Shown: one piece after another, positions 44,264 to 52,449 of the stretch
Layout of the letters: every line of letters starts with the position of its first letter
How positions within the stretch are numbered: position 1 is the first letter of the stretch
DNA from: Diplonema japonicum
Taxonomy: Eukaryota; Euglenozoa; Diplonemea; Diplonemida; Diplonemidae
Length of the DNA: 64,000 nucleotides
Reading direction: 5' to 3'
Assembly (NCBI GenBank): GCA_964019335.1
Contig: OZ025743.1
Coordinates: forward strand, 248,001 to 312,000
Notes under the pieces: model-generated
Databases searched by the model: none
Told to the model about the DNA's origin: nothing
Seen by the model: the letters and a program-made list of their open reading frames with translations, nothing else
Program-made: the position numbers and the translations under genes

Positions 44264-44734
44264 TTTATTCTTCTTCTTCTTTTTTTTCCTTCTTCTTCTT
44301 ATTTCACTTTTTTTTTTTTTAAATAATTTTTTTTGCTTTTTTTTTTTTTTCCTTCTTTTTTTTTTTTTTTTTTTCCTCCAAAAGACAGCGAACCCGTGTA
44401 AATCTTTTTTTTCTTCTCTCTCTTTTTTTTTTTTTCTGTGTAACGTTGAAAAAAAAACCTCCTTTTTTTTCTTCTTTTTTTTTTTGAAGTAAACTCCTGT
44501 GTAACCAAAGTTTAAAAAAAAAAAAAACGGTAAAAAAAAAAAAAACCCCTTTGGTACCCTCCCTTCTCCCTCTCCCAACAAGGAGCGCCTGTGAATTGCA
44601 GTGATGCTTTTTTTTTTTTGTTTTTTTTGTTTCATTGTTTAAAAAAAAAAAAGTGGGGGGGGTATTGAACTATGTAAGGGAGAGCTCCCCCAACCCACGG
44701 AAGTGGGGAATTTTTTTTTTTTTTTTTTTTTCCT
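44264..44734. other. Homopolymer-rich spacer upstream of the megasynthase
   Basis: Dominated by runs of T and A on the plus strand (about 44281-44380, 44410-44435, 44514-44545, 44609-44652, 44711-44731). On the coding strand the last bases before the megasynthase ATG are purine-rich (a GAAGAAGAATAAA-like leader). No gene, TATA box or other promoter motif could be identified with confidence. A T/A-tract reading frame continues through it without coding character. Confidence 0.7.
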
Positions 44735-46702
44735 TTACCTTTTGAGCTTCAGTGTTTGGACTAAACTCTGCCTCCGCCTTCTGTTATTCATGGGGACATG
44801 GAGAGGTGCCTCCCATGGGAACAGCTCACCAAATACATTGTTATAACCAAGCCACAGGCTCTTATCGTGCTCAGACTCAGGTAGCTTGCCTCGCAGAGTA
44901 GAACGCGCAGCATTCACAACAGGACCAAGCGAGGCTGCCGTCGGGAAGCGAGAGACAAAAGGCCTGACAGGAGCCGCACCATGTTCCGTGAGGAAAGCAA
45001 CAGAGAGAACTTCGTCACACTCAGCTAGGTAGCTGCCCACCTCGAGACCCTTGACCCACGCAGCCTTCTCGTTGTTAAACTTCTGCAGAGCATCTTTGTT
45101 CCTCTTCGCCGCCTTTTCGTACCGAGATAAAATGGCGGAGAATCGAAGTTGGAAGGGAACCCGTTCTATCTTTTCCTTCTCGATTCCCAACGCTGCTTTT
45201 TTACGCCGTTCGGCCTGGACGGCCTTCAGCTCCAAGTGGATGAACAGCATATTATAGATTTGCAGGGTGATCCTCCCCCTCCGAACGCACGCCATATACC
45301 ATCGTTGGATCCGTCTGACCGATTCTGTAAAGGATCGGATCGCCGCTTTGAGTTTTGATGCCTTGGTAAGCTCGGACAGCCAGGATTTGATGAGAAGAGT
45401 TGATCGGATTCGTTTCGCGGTTTTGAACCGCAGGCGCATGGTTATCCTCATGAAGGAGCGGACCATCCACAAGCATCTAGTTTGTTCAAGAGGTGCGCTG
45501 TTGTAGGAGCTTTGTTGCGATAGCTTCCTGTCTACCGTGGTTTCGACTCGTGCGTTGTCTACGGTGGCCATGCCTGATTTTATTTTCACGCCGATGAATT
45601 CTGAGTGGACGGCGAGGACCAGCCAGAGTTGGGTGATCTCTCGAAGCGCGGTTTGTTGTTGTAATAGTTGAGCTCTGTTCGTTTTCTGCTCCACGTCATG
45701 GAGGATCCGTAGCTGTTCGTGTTTGTCAATTTGGTATTTTCTCTCTCTAACTTGGTCGCCCTGTACCGTGCTTTCTTTGAACCTGCCCGGCGACGGCGAT
45801 TGCATCCCCGACAACGGCCGCGATTTTTTTTTCACCACCGCCAAGAATTTTTCAAGTGTGATCGATGTTTTTTGCACCACCGGTTTATCGTTGTTCGGGG
45901 GGTTTTCACGGGGTGTTCGCTTCATCACCCGGCCTTTTCGCCGTTTCTTTCTTCCATCGGGGGTGGTGTCGTCGAACCTGAAACTGCAAATCCCCTTTTG
46001 AAGGCTGCAAAACATGTCATTACACTCGGGTGTAGACACAATTGACGCACGGTCCCTCTTAAGCAGGACACGGAGCACAGACATAATCTGTGTTCTGTGC
46101 TCTGTAAGCCTATTGAGCTCTTCAGTGACAGGCTCATTACTGGTACGCGAGGAATCTGTAGTAAGGTCGTCGTCATGACATGTAGGGAGTGAACTTTGCA
46201 GCTCGCTGATTTTTTTATTTGCTTTTTCAAGACATGGAGACAAGGCTCCCGTCCGTCTAATGCTGTGGTTCGCTTCACAGTACCGTTTTCTAAGCTCTTC
46301 TGTTAGGTGGGACAGGTTTTCTTCCAGAGCGTGAGGTGTGCACAGTGAAGTGGCGGGGGGGGAGAAGGAGTACGCCATAGCATTGCTCAACAGGTCGGAT
46401 GGCAGGAATTCCTTTCTCGTAGAAGGGCTCATAGGGCTTTGCATTCCCGTTTCCAGCAAAGCGCTCCACCCTTGTCGAGTAGGGGGCTCGTCAACACCCG
46501 TCCACCGGTCCCCGTTGTCCAAACGTGCGATGCTGCGCCTCCCCCGTGCCTTCTTCTTCTCCAAATGCCACAGGCCCCATGCCTCCCTGTCAGCTACTGA
46601 GTACCATGCCTTCCCCCTGCGGGCCTTTGTTTTACTTCCGCATTGTTTTGGGGGTCTTGGGGTATATTTTATGTGCGCCTCCTGGAGCCTTGCGTATGGC
46701 AT
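44735..46702 (-). CDS. Hypothetical protein with an IQ-like motif
   Basis: An intact 655-residue ORF with an ATG start and TAA stop and no obvious intron. I do not recognise the family. The first 300 residues are Ser/Thr/Lys-rich and probably disordered. The centre (about residues 400-560) is basic and helical, with a motif RIQRWYMACVRRGR near residue 460 that resembles an IQ calmodulin-binding site. The C-terminus has a Trp/Pro-containing patch (LWLGYNNVFGELFPWEAP) and a basic tail. Such architecture is common among cytoskeletal and ciliary proteins, but that is only a suggestion. The stop codon is followed at once by a run of A on the coding strand. It lies upstream of, and on the same strand as, the megasynthase, about 470 bases from its start. 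Confidence 0.7.
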   Translation of the reverse strand: MPYARLQEAHIKYTPRPPKQCGSKTKARRGKAWYSVADREAWGLWHLEKKKARGRRSIARLDNGDRWTGVDEPPTRQGWSALLETGMQSPMSPSTRKEFLPSDLLSNAMAYSFSPPATSLCTPHALEENLSHLTEELRKRYCEANHSIRRTGALSPCLEKANKKISELQSSLPTCHDDDLTTDSSRTSNEPVTEELNRLTEHRTQIMSVLRVLLKRDRASIVSTPECNDMFCSLQKGICSFRFDDTTPDGRKKRRKGRVMKRTPRENPPNNDKPVVQKTSITLEKFLAVVKKKSRPLSGMQSPSPGRFKESTVQGDQVRERKYQIDKHEQLRILHDVEQKTNRAQLLQQQTALREITQLWLVLAVHSEFIGVKIKSGMATVDNARVETTVDRKLSQQSSYNSAPLEQTRCLWMVRSFMRITMRLRFKTAKRIRSTLLIKSWLSELTKASKLKAAIRSFTESVRRIQRWYMACVRRGRITLQIYNMLFIHLELKAVQAERRKKAALGIEKEKIERVPFQLRFSAILSRYEKAAKRNKDALQKFNNEKAAWVKGLEVGSYLAECDEVLSVAFLTEHGAAPVRPFVSRFPTAASLGPVVNAARSTLRGKLPESEHDKSLWLGYNNVFGELFPWEAPLHVPMNNRRRRQSLVQTLKLKR

Positions 46703-46817
46703 TGCATAGTGTTGTTAACCTCCCCTTCTCTCTGGGGGGGGGGGGGGGTTTTAATTTCTTATGAAAGAGAGGAGGGAAATGAAACATACAATGAAAGGAG
46801 GTTTATTAAGATTATTT
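46703..46817. other. Short spacer with a G tract
   Basis: Contains a run of about twelve G (46735-46748) just upstream of the preceding gene's ATG. No gene or recognisable signal. Confidence 0.6.
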
Positions 46818-47411
46818 TTAACTGAAGAAGAAACTCAAAGTACAGGACAAGCCCCCGCTAGAGGGCCGCCCTATGGGAGGGGGGGGGGGGGGGGGGGGGG
46901 ATCTGTTAATACTCCCCTTCTGGAGCATTGCTTTCATCCCGATTGTGGCTGTGAGCGTCTTGTGGAGTCGTGTGATGCGGTCCCGCTTGTAGGCTGCCTT
47001 CAAATCCATCAGCTTGTCGTGCGTGGACTGGGTAGCAAAAATGGGCCTCCTGGAGAAGCCTATAGCTGCCTTTCCTCCTATGGCGATGAGGGACTTCACC
47101 CTTTTCTGCTCATCCGCTGGGAAGGGGCGTCGCTTCTTCCGTGCCCTGCACGCTGTGTTTATCTTTACGATTAGGGCCTTGATTCTGCGTGCCCTATCTT
47201 CCAGCAGGCTTCCTAATGATTTACCGGTCGTCCATTCGAAGTCAATGGCTAGCTCCACCGCCGACACCTCCGAGGTGGTGTCCTTCTCCACCCAGCGCAG
47301 CTGTGACAACCATTGTAGCAGCGGGTTCAGGTACTGGGACAGGACCCCACTCACTCCTTCGAGCTCGCCTGCCAAGAAAAAAAGATTTCCGGGCCTTTGA
47401 ATGTGCGACAA
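46818..47411 (-). CDS. ORF fragment of unknown origin, possibly an exon or an element remnant
   Basis: An open frame of 197 codons that begins with TTG, not ATG. A pyrimidine run ending in TTGGCAG (47371-47385 on the coding strand) looks like a splice acceptor, so the coding part may begin at the following GELEGVSG. The central part (residues 20-130) has normal coding character: SEVSAVELAIDFEWTTGKSL, then a basic KKRRPFPADEQKR stretch. It faintly recalls the C-terminal part of reverse-transcriptase-type element proteins in other protists, but I cannot support that firmly. The end degenerates into a Pro run because a G tract (46871-46901) is read through. Confidence 0.3.
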   Translation of the reverse strand: MSHIQRPGNLFFLAGELEGVSGVLSQYLNPLLQWLSQLRWVEKDTTSEVSAVELAIDFEWTTGKSLGSLLEDRARRIKALIVKINTACRARKKRRPFPADEQKRVKSLIAIGGKAAIGFSRRPIFATQSTHDKLMDLKAAYKRDRITRLHKTLTATIGMKAMLQKGSINRSPPPPPPPPIGRPSSGGLSCTLSFFFS

Positions 47412-47531
47412 TGGGGGGGGGTCTAAAAAAGCTCGAAATTCGTGTTTTTTTTCAGAAAACGCACTTCTGGGTAAATTTACACACTCACGAACGAATTTGG
47501 CCTAATTTCGATCCCCCCCCCCCCCCCCCCC
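47411..47531. repeat. Small inverted structure bounded by a G tract and a C tract
   Basis: Starts with a G run (about 47413-47422) and ends with a C run (47513-47531). Inside each end is a short inverted pair: TCGAAATT near 47434 and AATTTCGA near 47503. Probably a decayed foldback element. It directly adjoins the larger element at 47545. Confidence 0.45.
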
Positions 47532-47544
47532 TCCCTCCCTCCCT

Positions 47545-48004
47545 CCCCTAGGGCTATGTTGGCAGGAAACGGGGAAACGTTGTACTTAAGGAAACGCGTT
47601 TCCTTCTCAAGAGGGAAACGTGGTCCCTTCTTAAAGGAAACGGGCCCCCAAAATAAGGAAACGTTTTCCGTATTCGTTTCCTTATAATAAGTTATTTTCA
47701 AAAAAAAAAAAAAAAATAACGCTCTATATTCGCTAAGTGACCCACCAGAACCCGCATTTTGAAGAGCTAAAAAAATTTCTAATTGCTTTTTCTAGGGCTG
47801 GAATGGATTTATTTGCGTCCGGGCCCAATGTTCGACATATGGATTTTGAAAAAAAAATTCAATGAACCTTTGGGCATTTTTGACATTTTTTCCCCTATAG
47901 CCCCCTATAACCCCTTTGGGACATAGGGCGGGTCACTTAGCGAATATGGAGCGTAAATAAAAAAACTTGGAAACGCATTTCCTTGCCAACATAGCCCTGG
48001 GGGG
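47545..48004. mobile_element. MITE-like foldback element, nested inverted repeats
   Basis: Terminal inverted repeats of 19-20 bases: TAGGGCTATGTTGGCA at 47549-47564 and its near-complement TGCCAACATAGCCCTGG at 47984-48000. Next to them are several GGAAAC/GTTTCC units. A second, internal inverted pair of 25 bases (47719-47743 and 47930-47954, one mismatch) encloses a segment without an ORF. A C tract lies on the left flank and a G tract on the right. No transposase is encoded. The terminal repeat is shared with 51270-51450, so it is a repeated family and not a chance palindrome. Confidence 0.75.
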
Positions 48005-48142
48005 GGGGGGGGGGGGGGGAGTGTCCTTGGGGAGGAATCACATTACTTTTTTTTTCTCTTGCCCTCCACCAAGTCATCTGTGAAAATCTTTTTTTGAAAA
48101 AAAAAAAAAAGAAAGCATCGCATCGAGAAAGTGTTTCATTCA

Positions 48143-48173
<31 letters not shown>

Positions 48174-48210
48174 TTTTTTGTTCTTACAAAGAAAACTAAG
48201 TGTACTACCC
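48005..48210. other. Low-complexity spacer
   Basis: A G tract (to 48019), then A- and T-rich runs including about 24 T at 48157-48179. It lies downstream of the coiled-coil gene's stop codon. No gene seen. Confidence 0.6.
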
Positions 48211-48492
48211 TCAGCGGGATTTTTTGATCTTTCGCAAGGCATGGGAGAGTGTTGATAATTTTGTCTTGTATGCATCAGTGGCATGGGAGAGAGAGTCGGT
48301 GAGGTTGATGTGCTGCTCCGTGAGTGTGTCGATCACACTCTTCATGTTGTTGCGCTCCAACTCCGATTGGGTGAAAAGGCTTTCGAACTTTTTTTTTTTT
48401 TTTCCTTCCCCTTCCTTCTGAAATACCTCTTGTTTTCGACTTATTTCCTCCCTCAGTTCTGCCGCAAGGTTCTCTATCTGAGTTCTGTGATG

Positions 48493-48541
<49 letters not shown>

Positions 48542-50739
48542 GGTTTGTTGCCGAACACATACCCTGCTGCTGTTTTTTCCTCTTCCAAGGTCTCCAAAGC
48601 TTGTTCCAGTGCTTTTTTATTCTGTTCTGCCTCGTTCTTGAGCTGTGCCAGCTCGACGGGGTTCGTTTGCCCCTTGACCACCGACTCTAGCTGGGCCTGT
48701 AGGTCTGCCAGCTCCTCCTTGTAGCTGGCTGCAGACATCAGTTGTGTCTTTCGCAAAGTCTCGTTTTCTGCCTCCAAGTCCTGGCACATCTCGGCCCTTC
48801 GTTCTTGTTCTTCATCAACCTTCACTGTCTGTTCTTTCATCTCGCTGATGTTTTGATCCAGCTTTTCCTGAACGGCAGCGAGCTGATCTGAGGTGTCCTG
48901 GTTCACCCCCTCCAAACGTTCCCTGTCTTCCTCCAGGATGCTTGTTTGACGCTGTGCTGCCTCCAGTTCGGCTGTAAGGCTGTTGATCTTTTCCGTGTTG
49001 GCTTCTATCTCTCTTGCGTGGGTTTCGTCCGTCTTCGCTTGCTTCTCGTCGTTCTGCTGCTGCAGGTTTTCAACTTTTTCCGTTAGGCTCTCGTTTGCGT
49101 CCTTCAGGTTTTTAACTTCCTCTGCGAGGCTCTCTCTTGCACCCTTCAGCTCGTCGTTTTGTTGCTGCAGGTTTTCAACCTCCTCCGCGAGGTTCTCGTT
49201 TGCGTCCTTCAGCTCGCCGCTCTGCTGTTGCAGGTTTTCGACGTCCTTTGTGAGGCTTTCTCCCGCATCCTTCAGCTCGTCGTTCTGCTGCTGCAGGTTT
49301 TCGATTTCCTCCGTGAGGTATTGTTGTTCAATTTTTAGTTTGTCGGCCGCCGCTTGGTTCTCGCTGAACTGCTGTTGCATATCGTCCAGATTTTTCAGTT
49401 TCGCACGCAGAGCTTTCACTTCGTTAGCTAGCTCGGTGTTTGTGGCCCCTGCCTGCTGTGATGCTGCTAACTTCTCTTCGAGCTGCTGGTTGGCATCGTG
49501 CAGGGATGCGGTTTCTTCACGTGCCTTCTCCAACTCGTCAGCCAGCTGTTTTTTCTGCCTGTGAGCATCATCGAGGTCAACGGTGAGAGTGTTCACCTTC
49601 TGCTCCTGAGTGGAACTGTGCCCCAAGAGGTCTGCTTGCAGCGTCTCAATAGTGCCTTTCAAGCTTGCGATGGTCAGCTCGTGTTGTGCGATGGCGTGAA
49701 GACTGCTTTCGATGGTGTTGTCTTTCTCCGCAACAGCATTCTGCAGCGCGTTTAGTTGTTTGGCCTCGCCGTCCTTCTCGAGCAGTTGTTGCTCGAAGGT
49801 TTTGAGTCGTGACCGTGTTCCTTCAAGCTCCGCAGCGACATCTTTTGCGTCGTCGAGCTCTTTACGCAGGTTGAGTAGTTCCTCTGTGGTTGGCATGTTT
49901 TTGGTGATGATCTCGAGGTGTTCGGAGGTCTTGTCTTCGGATTGCAGCAGCTGCTCGCGGAGCGCTTGGATCTCAACGATTTGGTGTTTCACCCGCGTGA
50001 CGTGGACGAAGGCGCGGAAGGTGGAGAAGTACCGCCCGCGAAGCGAATCACGCACAGCATCACGCAGTTGCAGCACCCGCCCTGTTATCACACGACGGCG
50101 CTGCGATATAAGAAAATGACCCACAAGATAACAAAAGTAACGCTTCCGCAAACAGAAATCCACCGTGTCATCGAAATCAACAACAGAAAGGTGGGAAGCA
50201 GATGCACCTCCAGATGTTGGTAAGGGAGAGGATGTGTTTGTTCCCCTTGTGGAGAAGTGTTTCAAGGGGGCGGGGCTGACCATCACTGTGGGGCTGGGTT
50301 GTGCAGGATAAGCCTGCTGGATCTGTGTTTTGAGTTTCCGATATTTTGCCAGAAGTTCTCTTCTCTTGGTCTTTTGGCTGCCGCAGTTGTACCTCAGCTC
50401 GGAGCTTTCTTGCTCCACTCGCCGCAGGACGTTGAGTTGGTTTTTGTACAATTCCATCAGATCCTGCTTCTCGCGGACCTCTCTCTCGTAGTCGGCTTCC
50501 ATGTTTTTTATCTTTGTGTCCCATAGCTTCTCTCGTTCTTGCATGTCTTGTGTTGCCTCCTTGAGACGCCGCCTGGCACGCTCCGCGTCCTGCTCCAGCA
50601 GCGAGCTGTATTTCATGTACTCCTCCCTCCTCGGCGAGGGCTCCCTTCCGGGACTGTATCCTCCGCTTGTCCTGCTGTCCATTCTCGTCAGCCGCATGCT
50701 TCCAAATGTCGAAGTTCCTCTGAAACCGTCCTCCGACAT
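48211..50739 (-). CDS. Long coiled-coil protein, two introns
   Basis: Starts at ATG 50739 after an A-rich leader. Two introns are inferred: 48485-48562 (78 nt, donor GTATGTG, acceptor CACAG) and 48388-48426 (39 nt, donor GTATTT, A-tract, AG). Both are multiples of three and stop-free, so the frame also reads through them as poly-Lys. Spliced length is about 803 residues. The N-terminus (1-60) is Ser/Arg-rich; a basic helical region follows at about 190-250 (SQRRRVITGRVLQLRD). From about residue 260 to the end it is almost continuous heptad-type coiled coil, including repeats of the VENLQQQNDELKDANESL type at 49050-49320. The C-terminus is basic (RKIKKSR). No enzyme motif is seen. It is probably a cytoskeletal, basal body or tethering protein; I do not recognise an orthologue. 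Confidence 0.8.
49050..49320 (-). repeat. Tandem coding repeat in the coiled-coil gene
   Basis: About four imperfect copies of a 22-30-residue unit with the core NLQQQNDELKDA followed by ESLxEEV. The DNA copies (CTGCTGCAGGTTTTC and CTTCAGCTCGTCGTT on the plus strand) are close enough to indicate recent internal duplication, with one shortened copy. Confidence 0.8.
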
Positions 50740-50825
50740 TTTTTTTTGTTGTTGGTGTTTGTTTCCTTTTTTTTTTTTTTTTTTTTTTTTCCCTATATTT
50801 TAGTCCTGCGGCGGGGGAGGGGGTA
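50740..50825. other. Spacer upstream of the coiled-coil gene
   Basis: On the coding strand it is a run of about 26 A, then GGAAACAAACACC and an A-rich leader up to the ATG. No promoter motif is recognisable. Confidence 0.5.
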
Positions 50826-51270
50826 GGGGGGGGTCATATGGTCCTTAAAAAGGGCCACTTTTTGCCCTTTTTCAGGCTCTTCGCCAAGGGCATTTTTTGA
50901 GCCCTTAAGAAAACTGTAACCACCCCAAAAGTGCCCACAAATCACCCAAACCCCCGTTTCCCGATGGTTTCCGGCCCCAGAAGTGCCCAGAATCATGTTC
51001 TAATTTTGGGGCCCCCGTTTGGTACTTTCCCTATGTAATCCTAGGGAACATAAAATAGGGGCCCCTAGGATTACATAGGGAAAGTACCAAACGGGGGCCC
51101 CAAAATTAGAACATGATTCTGGGCACTTCTGGGGCCGGAAACCATCGGGAAACGGGGGTTTGGGTGATTTGTGGGCACTTTTGGGGTGGTTACAGTTTTC
51201 TTAAGGGCCAAAATGCCCTTGGCGAAGAGCCTGAAAAAGGGCAAATAACGACCCCCTTATGACCCCCCCC
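50826..51270. mobile_element. Large foldback (hairpin) element
   Basis: Two arms of about 185 bases (50861-51046 and 51063-51245) are nearly perfect reverse complements, separated by a 16-base spacer. The inner ends read CCCTATGTAATCCTAGGG and its complement. The outermost ends are GGGGGGTCATA (about 50826-50838) and TTATGACCCCCCC (51258-51270), so the whole is bounded by a G tract and a C tract. It encodes no ORF of note. A transcript would fold into a long hairpin. It is a non-autonomous foldback element by structure; the class is unknown. Confidence 0.75.
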
Positions 51271-51457
51271 TAGGGCTATGCTGGCATGGAAACGCGTTTC
51301 CATGCATTTTTTGAAAAAAAGGGAAACGGAAACGGAAACGGAAACGTTTCCTTATGTTTCCTTAAGAAGGAAACGCGTTTCCATAAGAATTTTGAAAAGT
51401 ATGGAAACGGAAACGTTTCCACGTTTCCTGCCAGCATAGCCCTAGGGGGGGGGGGGC
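51263..51457. mobile_element. Short MITE-like element sharing its terminal repeat with 47545-48004
   Basis: Perfect 16-base terminal inverted repeats TAGGGCTATGCTGGCA (51271-51286) and TGCCAGCATAGCCCTA (51429-51444), extended outward by a C tract and a G tract. The interior consists of GGAAAC and GTTTCC units and small palindromes such as GGAAACGCGTTTCC. The terminal sequence differs from the 47545 element only at one base (GCT versus GTT) over the 16-mer. Confidence 0.75.
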
Positions 51458-51498
51458 TTGCGACGAGGGGGGCAATTTCTTTTTTTTTTCTCGTCAAG

Positions 51499-51792
51499 AT
51501 GTACACAGGCAAATGGAACCCCATACACGAAGTACGAGTAGAGGAGACAGAGGAGGGGTTTCTCAACGCGATTCGATGCCAGACCACTACAAAAGTAGGA
51601 GCAAGAAGAAGTTCACCAGCACAGACGGATTGCAACGGCATGAAGACGAGCGGTGGAAGCAGCAGTAGCAAGACACAAGGTATGACAGAAGATATGGTCA
51701 ATCTCCCCTACCTTCTTAACACCCTCCTAAATGCAGAAAAAAAAGAAAAAAAAAAGAGAGGGGAGGGAGGGGGGGTGACAGGAAATAAATAA
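51499..51792 (+). CDS. Possible small plus-strand ORF, unsupported function
   Basis: An ATG-started frame of 97 codons. The first 70 (MYTGKWNPIHEVRVEETEEG and onward) look like ordinary protein, but the end runs into an A/G-rich tract. AAGGTATGAC near 51678 could be a splice donor. It would be the only plus-strand gene in the window. It could be a real first exon, a remnant of an element, or noise; I cannot tell. Confidence 0.25.
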   Translation: MYTGKWNPIHEVRVEETEEGFLNAIRCQTTTKVGARRSSPAQTDCNGMKTSGGSSSSKTQGMTEDMVNLPYLLNTLLNAEKKEKKKRGEGGGVTGNK

Positions 51793-52314
51793 AATAAAAA
51801 TAAAAAAGACTTTTTTTCCCCCACCAACGAGGGGGGGAAAAAAATAAGAGATAAAGAAGTGTTGGTGGCGCTCTGCAATCACCTTCTACTTAATTCCCTT
51901 TTAAAAAAAGGGGGGGGGAAGGGGGCGTTTCCTTTCGTATGCAGGCCCCTTCCTTTCCCCCCCCCCCTTTCCCTTTTTTTCAATTGTATTTACCTCTCGT
52001 AGCCCCTCTCACCCCTTTCTTTTTTTTATTTGTTTCCACTATGTTCCCCCCTCCCCCCCTGCCTCCCCACTATTGAGGGGGAAAAAGGGGGGGGGGGGGG
52101 GGGAAATACAAAAAATAACGAAAAAAGAGGAAAGATTAAACTTTTTTTTTCATAAAAATTATTCAAAAAAAAAGGGGGGGTGGTAAAAAAAAAAAAAGTA
52201 ATGGGGCGAAAAGAAACAAGGATCCACCTCAGTAGCCCTTCGGTTATGCCCTTGGCTCAGTTCTTTTACTTTTTTCTGCGGGAGGGGGGAGAGGGGGTAC
52301 AATTGTGGAAAAAC

Positions 52315-52356
<42 letters not shown>

Positions 52357-52402
52357 TCAATTTCTTTTTTATACACTCGAAAGAAAGAAGAAGGGTAAAG
52401 GG

Positions 52403-52440
<38 letters not shown>

Positions 52441-52449
52441 ACCCGATGT
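51793..52449. other. Homopolymer-rich spacer downstream of PCCA
   Basis: Long G (51911-51920, 52087-52103), A and T runs, including T at about 52316-52355 and A at 52402-52438, with only short pieces of complex sequence (52200-52270). No gene, RNA gene or element end was recognised. Confidence 0.6.

Noticed and set aside
44229-44508. Phe-rich or Lys-rich ORFs in the spacer
   Set aside because: They are produced by reading through T/A homopolymers.
44264-44635. An upstream in-frame start for the megasynthase at ATG 44635
   Set aside because: The added 124 codons translate A and T runs (Lys, Phe) with no protein character; the AMP-ligase fold begins properly from 44263.
46871-46901. A poly-proline domain at the end of the 46818-47411 ORF
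   Set aside because: It results from a G tract on the plus strand; the real coding part, if any, probably stops being protein-like before it.
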